Positions 31,100 to 40,254 of a stretch of 52,863 nt of DNA are shown piece after piece. Where the stretch lies: positions 1 to 52,863 of the forward strand of contig VGYZ01000018.1 in assembly GCA_016872795.1 (NCBI GenBank), written 5' to 3'. Numbering within the stretch: the first letter of the stretch is position 1; each line of letters opens with the position of its first letter. Source of the stretch: Planctomycetota bacterium (lineage in GTDB: Bacteria > Planctomycetota > UBA1135 > GCA-002686595). The translations under genes were made by a program, and so were the position numbers. Below the pieces are notes generated by a model. That model saw nothing but the letters and a program-made list of their open reading frames with translations. It was not told where the DNA came from and searched no databases.

Positions 31100-33460
31100 A
31101 TGTACATCCGCAGCTTCTTCCAACATGGTCTCGGCGTCGCGGCAGTCACGCTCGCGCTCGCGGCGGGCGCCAACGCACAGACGATCGGCTGCACAATCGG
31201 CGTCGGCAACGGCGGCAATGTGCCGACTTCCGGCACCGGCAACGGCACCTACCCGACGGTCGCCCCGTCGTTCCCGATGACGGTGCCGCTGACCGTCACG
31301 TCGATCCCCTCGGGCGCGACGCATGTCACCTCGGTCCAGATCGTCGGCGCGACACACACGTACGTCGGCGACGTCCAGTGGATCCTGCAGGATCCCGCGG
31401 GCAACAAGTTCAACGTGTTCAACCGCCAAGGCGGCTCCTGCGACTACGCCGGCGACTACACCTTCGTTCCGCCCTGCACCGGCGGCACCGCGCTGGTCAC
31501 GCCCTGCACGGGTCCGATCGCCTCGGGTACTTACGACCAGAACTTCGGCACCTGGCCGAACGGCAACCTCGGCATCAACAACACGGTCCTGTCGTTGATT
31601 CCGGCCGCCACCGGAGTGTGGAACCTGATCGGCTATGACTGGGTCGGTGGCGACATCGGCTCGATCACCAGCTGGAACCTCTGCTTCGGCACGCCGACGG
31701 TTTCGACCGCTCCGCCGGCCGCGGCCCCCGCGCTCACCGCTCCGGCCAACGCCGCGACGGTGACGGGCCCGTTCGTCAACCTGACGTGGAACGCCGTGGC
31801 TTGCTCGACGGGCTATGACGTCGAAGTCGACGGCACGATCTTCAATGCCACCTCGAGCCCCTTCGCGGCCTTGGCGGCCGTTGGCGCCCACACGTGGCGC
31901 GTGCGCGCCAAGAACTCCGCCGGCACCAGTGCGTTCTCGGCCTTGCGCACGTTCACCGTCTCCGGCACGGCCGTTCCGGCCCTGACGGCTCCGGCGAACG
32001 CCGCCAACGTCAACGGCCCCGTCGTCACCCTGACTTGGGGTGCGGTCGCCGGTGCGACCAGCTACGACATCGATGTCGACGGCACGGTCTTCAACTCGAC
32101 GACGTCCGCCTACCTCTACACCTCGGCCATCGGCACCCACACATGGAAGGTGCGCGCCAACTGGGCGACGATTTCGCTCGTCGGCAACTACTCGGCGTCG
32201 CGCACGTTCAACGACCTCGGACCGCTCAGCCCGACGCTAACCAGCCCGGCGGACGGCGCGTTTGTGTTCGGCCCCGTTGTCACGCTGACGTGGAACAACA
32301 TCGCGACGGCCTCGGGCTATGACGTCGACGTCGACGGCACGGTCACCGCGGTGACGACCAACAGCTACACCCTGACGACCTCGACGCCGGGCGCCCACCT
32401 GTGGTCGGTCCGCGCGAAGTACGTCGGCAACACGATCTTCAGCCCCTACGCTCTCGCGCGCACATACAACGACCTCGGCGCTCCGCCGGCGTCGACATGC
32501 GTCGCCAACGGCACGTTCGTGGGTCTGGTCCCGGCATCGGGTACGGGTGGCGGCGCGGGTACGGTCTTCCCGACGACCTTCCCGCCTTCGCCGTACGTCA
32601 GCAGCTACAACGTCACGCTGCCCCCGGGCGCGACGCAGATCGTCAAGGTCGAGCTGAACTTCAGCACCGTCCAGCACACCTGGATCAACGACCTTCAGGT
32701 TGTCCTCAAGACCCCCACTGGCACGTTGCACAATGTCTTCTGCCGTCCTGGCGGCAACTGCGATCTCAACGGCATCTACTCGATCTACGAAGCGGCTCCG
32801 GCTTGGCCGACCTGCCCGACCTCCGGTGACATTCCGCCGGGAAACTACATTCAGGACTTCGGCACGGGCACGAGCGCGTGGCCGACGGGCACGAGCGGCG
32901 TCGACAACACGCCGCTGGGCTCGATCCCGGTCGCGAGCGGCATCTGGGAACTGACGATCTATGACTGGGTCGGCGGTGACTCGGGCCAGCTCGACGACTG
33001 GAAGATCTGCTTCGACACCGGCCCGGCGCTCCCGGTCGCGTACTGCACCGCTGGCACGACGACGAACGGCTGCAACGCCACGATCTCGGCCACCGCCAAC
33101 CCGAGCGTCACGGCTGCGGTGCCCTGCACCATCAACGTGGCGAACGTCGAAGGCCAGAAGTCGGGCCTGATCTTCTACTCGATCACCGGTCGCCAGAGCG
33201 CTGCCTGGAACGCCAGCAGCTTCCTCTGCGTGAAGGCTCCGACCCAGCGCACGACGACGCAGAACTCCGGCGGCACCGTCGGCGCCTGCGACGGCACGCT
33301 CACGCTGGATTGGAACGCTTTCCAAGCCGCCAACCCGACGGCTCTCGGCAACCCGTGGGCCGCGGGTAGCCTTGCTCAGGCCCAAGCGTGGTTCCGCGAC
33401 CCGCCGGCTGGCAAGTCGACGAACCTCTCCAACGGCATCGAGATGACCTACGTCCCGTAG
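31100..33460 (+). CDS. Secreted protein: two P-domain-like modules, three Fn3-like repeats, WFRDP C-terminal domain
   Basis: A 786-residue exported protein. The ATG at 31100 follows AGGAG at a slightly long spacing and opens signal peptide MYIRSFFQHGLGVAAVTLAL (cleavage near ANA-QT). Residues about 45-200 and 467-637 are related modules with YVGDVQWILQDPAGNKFNVF / WINDLQVVLKTPTGTLHNVF and IGYDWVGGDIGSITSWNLCF-type endings, like proprotein-convertase P domains. Between them are three repeats (TAPANAATVTGPFVNLTWNA; TAPANAANVNGPVVTLTWGA; TSPADGAFVFGPVVTLTWNN), each with a YDVDVDGT strand. The C-terminal domain from about 648 matches that of the 6631 protein. The gene's last 22 codons are duplicated at 33605. 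It uses more AAC/ACG codons and fewer CTC than its neighbours. Confidence 0.8.
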   Translation: MYIRSFFQHGLGVAAVTLALAAGANAQTIGCTIGVGNGGNVPTSGTGNGTYPTVAPSFPMTVPLTVTSIPSGATHVTSVQIVGATHTYVGDVQWILQDPAGNKFNVFNRQGGSCDYAGDYTFVPPCTGGTALVTPCTGPIASGTYDQNFGTWPNGNLGINNTVLSLIPAATGVWNLIGYDWVGGDIGSITSWNLCFGTPTVSTAPPAAAPALTAPANAATVTGPFVNLTWNAVACSTGYDVEVDGTIFNATSSPFAALAAVGAHTWRVRAKNSAGTSAFSALRTFTVSGTAVPALTAPANAANVNGPVVTLTWGAVAGATSYDIDVDGTVFNSTTSAYLYTSAIGTHTWKVRANWATISLVGNYSASRTFNDLGPLSPTLTSPADGAFVFGPVVTLTWNNIATASGYDVDVDGTVTAVTTNSYTLTTSTPGAHLWSVRAKYVGNTIFSPYALARTYNDLGAPPASTCVANGTFVGLVPASGTGGGAGTVFPTTFPPSPYVSSYNVTLPPGATQIVKVELNFSTVQHTWINDLQVVLKTPTGTLHNVFCRPGGNCDLNGIYSIYEAAPAWPTCPTSGDIPPGNYIQDFGTGTSAWPTGTSGVDNTPLGSIPVASGIWELTIYDWVGGDSGQLDDWKICFDTGPALPVAYCTAGTTTNGCNATISATANPSVTAAVPCTINVANVEGQKSGLIFYSITGRQSAAWNASSFLCVKAPTQRTTTQNSGGTVGACDGTLTLDWNAFQAANPTALGNPWAAGSLAQAQAWFRDPPAGKSTNLSNGIEMTYVP
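33392..33458 (+). repeat. 3'-tail repeat, locus 2, genic copy (67 bp)
   Basis: Begins at the TTC codon of WFRDPP, as at locus 1, and ends within the stop codon. It is identical over 67 bp to 33605-33671, offset 213 bp. The stop is TAG here and TGA in the downstream copy. Both are soon followed by ATCGCGGAACCACC. Confidence 0.97.
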
Positions 33461-33522
33461 TTTCCGATATCGCGGAACCACCTCAGCCGCGCCGCGCTAG
33501 GGCGCGGCTTGGGGGCCTTCCT

Positions 33523-33556
33523 CTCAGGAGACGCCAAGGCGTCTCCTGAGCTTTTT
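33523..33556 (+). terminator. Intrinsic terminator of the 786-aa protein gene
   Basis: Same 13-bp stem and AA turn as at 7892 (CTCAGGAGACGCC / GGCGTCTCCTGAG), then C and TTTTT. Identical sequence at both loci. Confidence 0.88.
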
Positions 33557-33593
33557 CTGGCCGCCGGAGAAACAAGGCAGCGGCCAGAAAAAG
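33551..33593. repeat. Perfect 14-bp inverted repeat with 15-bp spacer, locus 2
   Basis: CTTTTTCTGGCCGC (33551-33564) and GCGGCCAGAAAAAG (33580-33593) are exact complements. The 15-nt spacer CGGAGAAACAAGGCA is the same as at locus 1. Pair C33561:G33583 replaces T:A of locus 1. Confidence 0.95.
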
Positions 33594-33604
33594 ACGGACT
33601 TACC

Positions 33605-33671
33605 TTCCGCGACCCGCCGGCTGGCAAGTCGACGAACCTCTCCAACGGCATCGAGATGACCTACGTCCCGT
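33605..33671 (+). repeat. 3'-tail repeat, locus 2, downstream copy (67 bp)
   Basis: Exact copy of 33392-33458, entered directly from the cassette linker. It has no start site, so it is probably untranslated. A separate terminator follows at 33724. Confidence 0.97.
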
Positions 33672-33723
33672 GATCTGAACGATCGCGGAACCACCGGCGC
33701 GAGCCGGTGAGGTCCAAATCACG

Positions 33724-33759
33724 GCGGGCGGTCCACTCGGGCCGCCCGCTGTGTTTTTT
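33724..33759 (+). terminator. Second intrinsic terminator, locus 2
   Basis: Stem GCGGGCGG / CCGCCCGC with a 10-nt loop, then TGTGTTTTTT. Unlike locus 1, the stem sequence is unrelated to the first terminator. Confidence 0.85.
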
Positions 33760-34075
33760 CGCGGGAGCCAACCCGCGGGGCCGAGCATGAACTCGAAGGC
33801 GTCGTCGCGGCGAGCTTCGGCCCGCGGACTCCCTGCGCTCATGGTCGGGGGATCATCTCCCGGAGAGCCCACACGGCTCTAGGCCTCGCTTCGGCTGGAG
33901 GCGAAACGGACATTGGCGTGGCTTGGTCGAGCCGACTACCGTGACGAACACGAGTCGATGGATCGGGTGTGGCGTGATAATCGTGGCGAGCTGTGTGGCC
34001 GTACAGACGCGCGAGGTGGCGGAGCCGAGGGCGCTCTGGTGGGCGAGGCGCTCGAGTGGGCGCGAGCACGCTGGC
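33760..34075. other. 316-bp region between locus 2 and hrpB stop
   Basis: Both flanking genes end toward it. It is less GC-rich around 33930-34010 (GATGGATCGGGTGTGGCGTG, GATAATCGTGG) than its surroundings. Short open frames here have no domain or ribosome-binding site. It may be decayed sequence. Confidence 0.35.
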
Positions 34076-36604
34076 TCAGGTGTTGCGGCGCCGCGGTCGA
34101 CGCTCCGCCGGCGCATTCCACGGATCGTCGGGCCAAGAGTGACGCGGATAGCGGCGCTTGAGCTCCGCGGCGACGAGCGGGTAGGTGTTGTTCCAGAAAC
34201 TGCGCAAATCCTCGGTGATTTGCTGGGGTCTGCGGTTGGGCGCAAGCAAGTGCAGGAGCACGCCGATGCGTCCCGCGGCGACTCTCGGCGTCTCGGCGAG
34301 TCCGAAGAGCTCCTGAATGCGAGCGGCGAGCACGGGCGCCTTGAGGGGCTCGTAGACCAGCCGGATCTCGCTGCCGCTCGGCACGGCGAGGCGTTCGGGA
34401 GCTTCGCGCTCGATCGTCTGGAGCGTGCGGTGGTCGAAGCGCGCGCGCACGAAGTCGAGCCACGGAGCTCGGCGCAACTCCTCGAACGAGCGCCGACCTT
34501 CGCACAGGTCGGGTAGCACGCCCTTCAGCGCGTCATGTGAGAGATCGGGCAGCGCGAGCTCCGGCATCCACTCGCGCAGGCACTGCACGCGGCGGACGAA
34601 ACCCCACAGCTCGTCGTCGTCGGGAGGCAGCACGCGCTCGAGGCGCTCCGCAGCAGCCTGCGCGAGCGCGCGCGATGTCTCCGCGAGATCGGGGACACCC
34701 GCGAGCACCTCCTCCAGCACCAGATCGTCGAACACGGTGCGCTTCATCGCCACGACGCGCTCGCGCTCCTCGTCGAACACGCCTTCGGTCGCCGTGCGCA
34801 CGCGCGCGGGATCGAGCCACTGTCGATCGACGGCCGACGCGATGCGCACGGGCGCCTCGGCGCGCTCTCCGCGAGCACCCGCGTCGAGGTCGAGGCACAA
34901 AAAGAGCGGCGCGTCGGCGACCGAGCTCTCTTCAGAGAGCGCGACGCCGCGGCCACCGGCCATCACGCCGCGGCGGCTCTTCGGCTCGCGGCGGCGAGCG
35001 AGGCGATCGGGAAACGCGGCGAGCAGCGCGCGGGCGAGCGACTTCGCGCTGCCCTCGCGGTCCTGCGTGTCGACCAGGCGCGCGATTTGGTCGCGGGCGC
35101 GCAGCACGAAGTGCGCGCTACCGCGGTCGAGCTCGCCCAGATCGGTCGAATACGAGCCAGACCGCTCGAACGCTTCCAGCGCCTGCACGCGATCGAGCAG
35201 GTCCGAGTCGCCGACATGCCGCGCGCTGCGACGGCCGTGGCCGCGCAGGAACGGATCGCGCTCGGAGAGCAGCGCCGCGGCGAGCGCCGCGCGCGACGTG
35301 CAGCCGAGCTGCTCCGCTTCGAGCATCAGGCGCGCGAGGCGCGGGTGCACGGGAATCTCGGACATGCGTTGTCCGAGGTTCGTGAGCCCGCTGTCGCCGA
35401 GAGCTCCGAGGCGTCGCAGGAGCGACGACGCGCGCTCGAGCGCCGCGGCCGCGGGCGGCTCGAACCAGCCGAAGCGCGCGAGGTCGCGCTCGCCCCACGC
35501 GAGGAGCTCGAGCGCCGCTCCCGCGAGATCGACGCGGCGAATCTCGGGATCGTCCTCGGCCGCGAGCGAACGCTGCTCGCCCTCGCTCCACAGGCGCAGG
35601 CACACGCCCGGTGCCGTGCGACCGGCGCGACCGGCGCGCTGGTCCGCGGAGGCGCGCGAGATGCGCTCGAGTACGAGCCGGTCGAGGCCCACGGATGGAT
35701 CGAAGCGCATCACGCGCGCGAGCCCGCTGTCGACGACCGCCGTCACGCCGTCGATCGTCACCGATGTCTGCGCGACATTCGTCGCGAGCACGACCTTGCG
35801 CGAAGCTCGGCGCTGCAGCACGGAATCCTGCTGCTCGGGCGGGAGATCACCGTAGAGCTCGTGAAGCTCGACTCCGCGGCGGCTCGCGATGTCGCGCAGC
35901 TCTTCCTTCGTGCGGCGAATCTCGCCGACGCCGGGAAAGAACGCGAGCACATCGCCGTTCGTCGAGTCGAGCGCGCGCGCGACACCGGCGGCCATCTGGC
36001 GCTGCAGCGGCACGCGCTCCTCGTAGCCGAGATAGCGCACATCGACGGGAAACAGCCGCCCCTCGCTCTCGACGAGCGGAGCATCACCGAGAAAGCGCAC
36101 GAGCGCATCAGGAACGAGCGTCGCGGACATCGCCACGAGGCGCAGATCCGCCCGCGCGTCGCGCTGTAGCTTGCGCGTCATCGCGAGCGACAGGTCCGTG
36201 TCGAGGCTGCGCTCGTGGATTTCGTCGAAGATCACGCAGCCGATGTCCTCGAGAAACGGATCCTCCTGCAGGCGCCGCACGAGAATGCCCTCGGTGACGA
36301 CGAGAATGCGCGTCGCGCGCGAAGCGCGGCGGTCGAAGCGCACATTCCAGCCCACTTCGCCGCCGAGTTCGGCGTTGCGCTCGAAAGCGATGCGGCGGGC
36401 GGCGGCGCGCGCGGCGAGGCGGCGCGGCTCGAGCATCACGACCTGCTTGCCGCCCGCCAGGCCCGCGTCGAGGATCGCGCCCGGCACACGCGTGGTCTTG
36501 CCCGCGCCGGTCGGCGCGCGCAGCACGACATTCGGCGAGCGGCGCAGCGCGGCCACGAGCTCGGGCAGCACGGCGTCGATCGGGAGCGCGCTCGGCGGGG
36601 GCAT
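34076..36604 (-). CDS. hrpB: ATP-dependent helicase HrpB (DEAH-box)
   Basis: An 842-residue DEAH-type helicase of the HrpB family. Motif I is APTGAGKTT (30-38), motif II DEIH (127-130), motif III SATL, with QRAGRAGRTAPGVCLRLWSE as motif VI. The HA2/OB regions and the HrpB-specific C-terminal domain (LRSFWNNTYPLVAAELKRRY, then PRHSWPDDPW) follow. HrpB is a putative RNA helicase of unclear physiological role. I start at the ATG at 36604 because the 20 codons upstream are Arg-rich and not conserved in character. It is divergent from the glycosyltransferase-like gene, 98 bp away. Confidence 0.92.
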   Translation of the reverse strand: MPPPSALPIDAVLPELVAALRRSPNVVLRAPTGAGKTTRVPGAILDAGLAGGKQVVMLEPRRLAARAAARRIAFERNAELGGEVGWNVRFDRRASRATRILVVTEGILVRRLQEDPFLEDIGCVIFDEIHERSLDTDLSLAMTRKLQRDARADLRLVAMSATLVPDALVRFLGDAPLVESEGRLFPVDVRYLGYEERVPLQRQMAAGVARALDSTNGDVLAFFPGVGEIRRTKEELRDIASRRGVELHELYGDLPPEQQDSVLQRRASRKVVLATNVAQTSVTIDGVTAVVDSGLARVMRFDPSVGLDRLVLERISRASADQRAGRAGRTAPGVCLRLWSEGEQRSLAAEDDPEIRRVDLAGAALELLAWGERDLARFGWFEPPAAAALERASSLLRRLGALGDSGLTNLGQRMSEIPVHPRLARLMLEAEQLGCTSRAALAAALLSERDPFLRGHGRRSARHVGDSDLLDRVQALEAFERSGSYSTDLGELDRGSAHFVLRARDQIARLVDTQDREGSAKSLARALLAAFPDRLARRREPKSRRGVMAGGRGVALSEESSVADAPLFLCLDLDAGARGERAEAPVRIASAVDRQWLDPARVRTATEGVFDEERERVVAMKRTVFDDLVLEEVLAGVPDLAETSRALAQAAAERLERVLPPDDDELWGFVRRVQCLREWMPELALPDLSHDALKGVLPDLCEGRRSFEELRRAPWLDFVRARFDHRTLQTIEREAPERLAVPSGSEIRLVYEPLKAPVLAARIQELFGLAETPRVAAGRIGVLLHLLAPNRRPQQITEDLRSFWNNTYPLVAAELKRRYPRHSWPDDPWNAPAERRPRRRNT

Positions 36605-36702
36605 CGCAGCGCATCTTCGCGCCACGGCGCGGTTCCTCAAGCGAAACCTGGGCGCACGGCGCATCGCATGGGGCGCGTCCGTCGTGTAGGGTCTCCCTTA
36701 GC

Positions 36703-38376
36703 GTGCTGGAGAAGAAACCGCTCGTCCTGCTGGCCCTCGTGATCGCGCTCGCGGCCGTGCTGCGACTACGCGGGCTCGATCGCGAGCTGCCCCACGCGCC
36801 GGAGCCCGACTCGTACCTCGTGCTGCAGACCGAAATCCTGCGCGCCGCCCGCGCGCCGGACATGAAGCAGTCGGAGAAGGGCTTCTATGCCTATCCGCTG
36901 ACACTGGCGAGCGGACTTGCGCTCCTGCCAGAGGCGCAGGCAAGTGCAGACGCAACGCTGGAGGAGCACCTCGCCGTCGCAGGTGCCGACGCACTCCGCG
37001 GACGCACGCTGGTCGCGTGGCTCTCGCTGTTGCTCATTCCGGGGACATGGTTCCTCGCGCGCCGCTTCACGACCACGCTCGGAGCACTGGTGGCTGCGCT
37101 GCTCGTCGCGACATCGCTGCTGCACCTGGAGTTCAGCCAGCAAGCGCGCCACCACGCGCCGCATGCGAGCTTCGCGCTGCTCGCCGTGCTCTCGGCCCTG
37201 CAACTGCGCGCGCGGCCCGACTGGGTGCGCTACCTCGTCGCGGCATCTCTGGCGCTCTTGGCGCTGGGCATGTTGCACAGCGGCTGGTTCGCGCTCTTGC
37301 CGATCGTCGTCGCACACCTGCTGCGCTCCAAGAGCGGCACGCGCGCGCCGCAGTGGGCACTGCTCGCGCCGATCTTCGCGAGCGTCCTCGCGTGGTTTGC
37401 CTTGTATCCGCGCGTCGATGGCAAGCTCGACGAGAGCGCGTCGGTGTCCGAAGGTGGACACACGCTCTACTGGCGCGATCTGGACTTCAGCGGCACCGCG
37501 AAGAGCGCGCGGCTCCTGTTCGACTACGACCCCGGCCTGACGGTGCTCGCGGCGCTCGGTGCGCTGATGCTGGCGGTCCATGCACACAGCTTGTGGCGTG
37601 CCGCGTCGCGGGAGCGCCGCAGCGACATGCTGGTCGTGCTCGCGTACGCGCTGCCCTACGCGCTCGCGCTCGGCGTGTACAAGGAGACGGTCGATCGCAT
37701 GCTGCTGCCGCTCGTGCCGTTCCTAGCGACGCTCGCGGCTCTCGCCGTCGTTGGACTCGTCGGACTTCTGCCGTCGAACGTGCGTGTTCTGGGCGTGGCG
37801 CTCGCTCTGACCGTGCCCGCCTTCGGCGCGGTGCGCTACGCGAGCGTGCGCGACGCGCGCGACACCTTCGAGCAGTGCGCGGACTGGCTGGTGGAGAACG
37901 CAAGCGAGGGACGCACGCTCGTCTCCAGCCGCTTCAACTTGCCGCTCGCCGGAGACGCTCACGCCCTCGAGCGCGTGAAGGACGACCACTCGACGCGCCA
38001 GCGGCGCTGGATGCGCTACCAGCTCGAGCACGGACCGCTGCCGCGCCCGCGCGACATGCTCGCGATGCCGGGGCGACTGTTCGCGGTCGCGGATCCCGAG
38101 AAGTCCAAGGCGCGGATCGGGAAGTTCCTCGACGAGGAGCAACCGCAGTGGGTCGTCGTGGACATCTCGAAGTACATGCTCGCAAACCCATTGATGAAGG
38201 AACTGCGTGACTGGGCCGCGCGCAACGGCTCGCTCGCCGCGACATTCTCCGGCGAGATTGCGCAACGGACGATGGAGCCTTCGCTCGACTATCAGGACAT
38301 GCCGCGCTTGTTCGCACGCCTGTGCTCGGCAACGGCCTTCGGGCCGACGCTCGAGGTCTACCGCATCGCGCGCTGA
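36703..38376 (+). CDS. Polytopic membrane glycosyltransferase-like protein, paralogue of the 29043 gene
   Basis: A 557-residue membrane protein beginning at a GTG: a first helix (LVLLALVIALAAVLRLRGLD), a donor-site-like loop (ELPHAPEPDSYLVLQ), about ten helices to residue 390, and a soluble C-terminal domain. Shared positions with the 29043 protein include RGLD, LP, PDSY/SDGY, LARRF and a DRMLLPLVPFLA segment that matches ERFALPLLPFAA. It precedes the NHL gene by 18 bp and could be the first gene of that operon. The lipid-linked sugar donor and target are unknown. Confidence 0.7.
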   Translation: MLEKKPLVLLALVIALAAVLRLRGLDRELPHAPEPDSYLVLQTEILRAARAPDMKQSEKGFYAYPLTLASGLALLPEAQASADATLEEHLAVAGADALRGRTLVAWLSLLLIPGTWFLARRFTTTLGALVAALLVATSLLHLEFSQQARHHAPHASFALLAVLSALQLRARPDWVRYLVAASLALLALGMLHSGWFALLPIVVAHLLRSKSGTRAPQWALLAPIFASVLAWFALYPRVDGKLDESASVSEGGHTLYWRDLDFSGTAKSARLLFDYDPGLTVLAALGALMLAVHAHSLWRAASRERRSDMLVVLAYALPYALALGVYKETVDRMLLPLVPFLATLAALAVVGLVGLLPSNVRVLGVALALTVPAFGAVRYASVRDARDTFEQCADWLVENASEGRTLVSSRFNLPLAGDAHALERVKDDHSTRQRRWMRYQLEHGPLPRPRDMLAMPGRLFAVADPEKSKARIGKFLDEEQPQWVVVDISKYMLANPLMKELRDWAARNGSLAATFSGEIAQRTMEPSLDYQDMPRLFARLCSATAFGPTLEVYRIAR

Positions 38377-38394
38377 GCGCGCACAATCACGGGC

Positions 38395-40254
38395 ATGCTC
38401 GCGTTGGTCTTGATCGCGCTCGGCGCGTGGCTGCAAGAGGGTGAGGACGCGCCCAGCGTGCCGCGGCTAGGCATGCCCTCGGGCGAGATCGGGGGCACGA
38501 CATCGGTCACGGGTCTGGCCTTCGACGATCGAGGCGGACTGTGGGTGTGCGATCCGGAGCGCGGCGGCATGGTGCTGCATGCGGCCGGTAGCACGCAGAT
38601 GGTCGAGGTGCGTGCGCTCGCGCGAATCTCGGATGTCGCGATCCGAGGCGAGAGCATCTTCGTGTCCGGGTCCGATGCGGTGGTCGAGCTCTCGCTTAGC
38701 GGCGTCGAGCTGCGCCGGATCGGCGCGTGGGGTCGCGCACCGGGCGAGCTGCGCGAGCCCGGAGGCATCGCTGTCGCGGGCGATTTACTCTACATCGCCG
38801 ACACGGGCAACGATCGCGTGCAGCGCTTCTCGCTCGCGGATGGCGCCGTGCGCACCTGCGGCGAGCGCGGACGGTCGGAGGGCCAGTTTCTGCGGCCGAG
38901 CGACATCGCTGTCGACGATGTCGGCTGCGTGTATGTGAGCGACAGCGGCAACCACCGCGTCGTGAAGCTCGATCGCGACTTGAAGTTCCTCAAGGCCTGG
39001 GGCGACTTCGGACCGCACCCGGGCTTCTTCGCGGAGCCCGATGGCCTCGCGTGGCACGCGGGCGAGCTCTATGTCGTCGACGCCGACAACCACCGCGTGC
39101 AGGTGTTCGACGCCGAGGGCGGACGCCGTCACGAGTGGGGCCTGCACGCGCTGCTCCCGCGCGAAGGCGACGGCAAGCTGCACTATCCGCGCAAGATCGC
39201 CGTGCGCGCCGAAACTACCGCGCTCTCGGAACCCTACGAAGACCGCGTGCAGATCTTCCGTCGCACGGAGCCCGGCGAAGAGGTGCCGCAGCCGCAGCGC
39301 TTCGAGCGCGTCGTCTCCGCGCACTTCGGCGGACATGTCAGTGTGGCGGGCGACCTCGCGGCCCTGTGCGAGCCGACGGCGCCGAGCTTCGTGCTGTACG
39401 ATGTGAACCACGCGCTCGAGCCGTGGGAGCCGGTGCTCGTCGCGCGCTCGGGCTCGTGGGGGCGGCGGGTCGGCCAGATGCTCGCGCCCTCGGACATCGA
39501 GCTGGACTCACAGCGGCGCCAGCTGTGGCTCGCGGACGCCGATGCTGGCACGCTCTCCCTGTGGAGCTTGGACCACGACGAGTCCAAGCCGCTCGAGTTC
39601 GACTTCTTCAAGGCGCGCATGGTGCGCTCGCTCGACTTCGCGGTGCTGCATGCACAGCGGCTCGACGGTGCGAGGGAGCCGATCCGTCCCAACGCCCTCG
39701 AGCTCGGTCCGGATGGTTCGCTCCTTGTGCTCGACACTCTCGCGCGCTCGCTGTTCGTGGTCGCCGGCGACCTCTCCAGCGTGCGGCTGCTGTGTGCGGA
39801 GCTCGGGCCGCGCCCCGTCGATGTGGCGTGGAGCGAGTTGCATCGGCGCGCGTGGATCGTCGACGCGCAGGCGTGTCGCGTGGGCTCGGTCGCGCTGGAC
39901 GAGGTGCAAGCCCACTACGAGCCACGCTTCGGCGAGCGCGGGCGCGGCGATGGCGAGCTGCTCTCCCCCTCCGGAGTGGCGGTCGTCGCCGATGGAACGC
40001 TGCTCGTGGTCGACGAGGCGCTGCACCGCGTGTCGCGCTTCGATCCGAGCGGAACCTGGATCGGGTCCTTCGGCTCGCGCGGAGCGGGGTCGCACGAGCT
40101 GCACAAGCCGCGCGGCATCGATGTCGACGAGCAAGGTCGTGCGTGGGTCGTCGACTGGGGCAACCACCGCGTGCAGGTCGTGTCGCTGGAGGGCGAGTTC
40201 TTGGCCTCGTTCGGCGCGCGCGCCTTCGTACGCGAGGCGTTGCGGAGCAAGTGA
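38395..40254 (+). CDS. Exported NHL-repeat beta-propeller protein
   Basis: A 619-residue protein with a short N-terminal hydrophobic leader (MLALVLIALGAWLQ). At least six NHL repeats are visible, each with the G-x-(L/I)-Y-V-x-D-x2-N-H/D-R-V-Q pattern: YIADTGNDRVQRFSLADG (about 140), YVSDSGNHRVVKLD, YVVDADNHRVQVFD, and near the C-terminus WVVDWGNHRVQVV. NHL propellers mediate protein or ligand binding, and some have lyase activity. The stop overlaps the next start by one base (TGATG), implying translational coupling with the YtkA-like gene. In this setting it may scaffold or sense for the peroxidase. Confidence 0.85.
   Translation: MLALVLIALGAWLQEGEDAPSVPRLGMPSGEIGGTTSVTGLAFDDRGGLWVCDPERGGMVLHAAGSTQMVEVRALARISDVAIRGESIFVSGSDAVVELSLSGVELRRIGAWGRAPGELREPGGIAVAGDLLYIADTGNDRVQRFSLADGAVRTCGERGRSEGQFLRPSDIAVDDVGCVYVSDSGNHRVVKLDRDLKFLKAWGDFGPHPGFFAEPDGLAWHAGELYVVDADNHRVQVFDAEGGRRHEWGLHALLPREGDGKLHYPRKIAVRAETTALSEPYEDRVQIFRRTEPGEEVPQPQRFERVVSAHFGGHVSVAGDLAALCEPTAPSFVLYDVNHALEPWEPVLVARSGSWGRRVGQMLAPSDIELDSQRRQLWLADADAGTLSLWSLDHDESKPLEFDFFKARMVRSLDFAVLHAQRLDGAREPIRPNALELGPDGSLLVLDTLARSLFVVAGDLSSVRLLCAELGPRPVDVAWSELHRRAWIVDAQACRVGSVALDEVQAHYEPRFGERGRGDGELLSPSGVAVVADGTLLVVDEALHRVSRFDPSGTWIGSFGSRGAGSHELHKPRGIDVDEQGRAWVVDWGNHRVQVVSLEGEFLASFGARAFVREALRSK

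Larger units (their letters stand above)
33483..33604 (+). repeat. Inter-tail cassette, locus 2
   Basis: Near-identical to 7850-7973. It has the hairpin AGCCGCGC/GCGCGGCT (33485-33492 with 33502-33509), the terminator hairpin (33523-33550), a perfect 14-bp inverted repeat (33551-33593) and linker ACGGACTTACC. The loop of the first hairpin is two bases shorter than at locus 1. Confidence 0.93.

Noticed and set aside
33913..34161. Possible 82-codon gene downstream of locus 2
   Set aside because: No ribosome-binding site, Arg/Gly/Ala-rich translation without pattern, and it overlaps the 3' end of hrpB.
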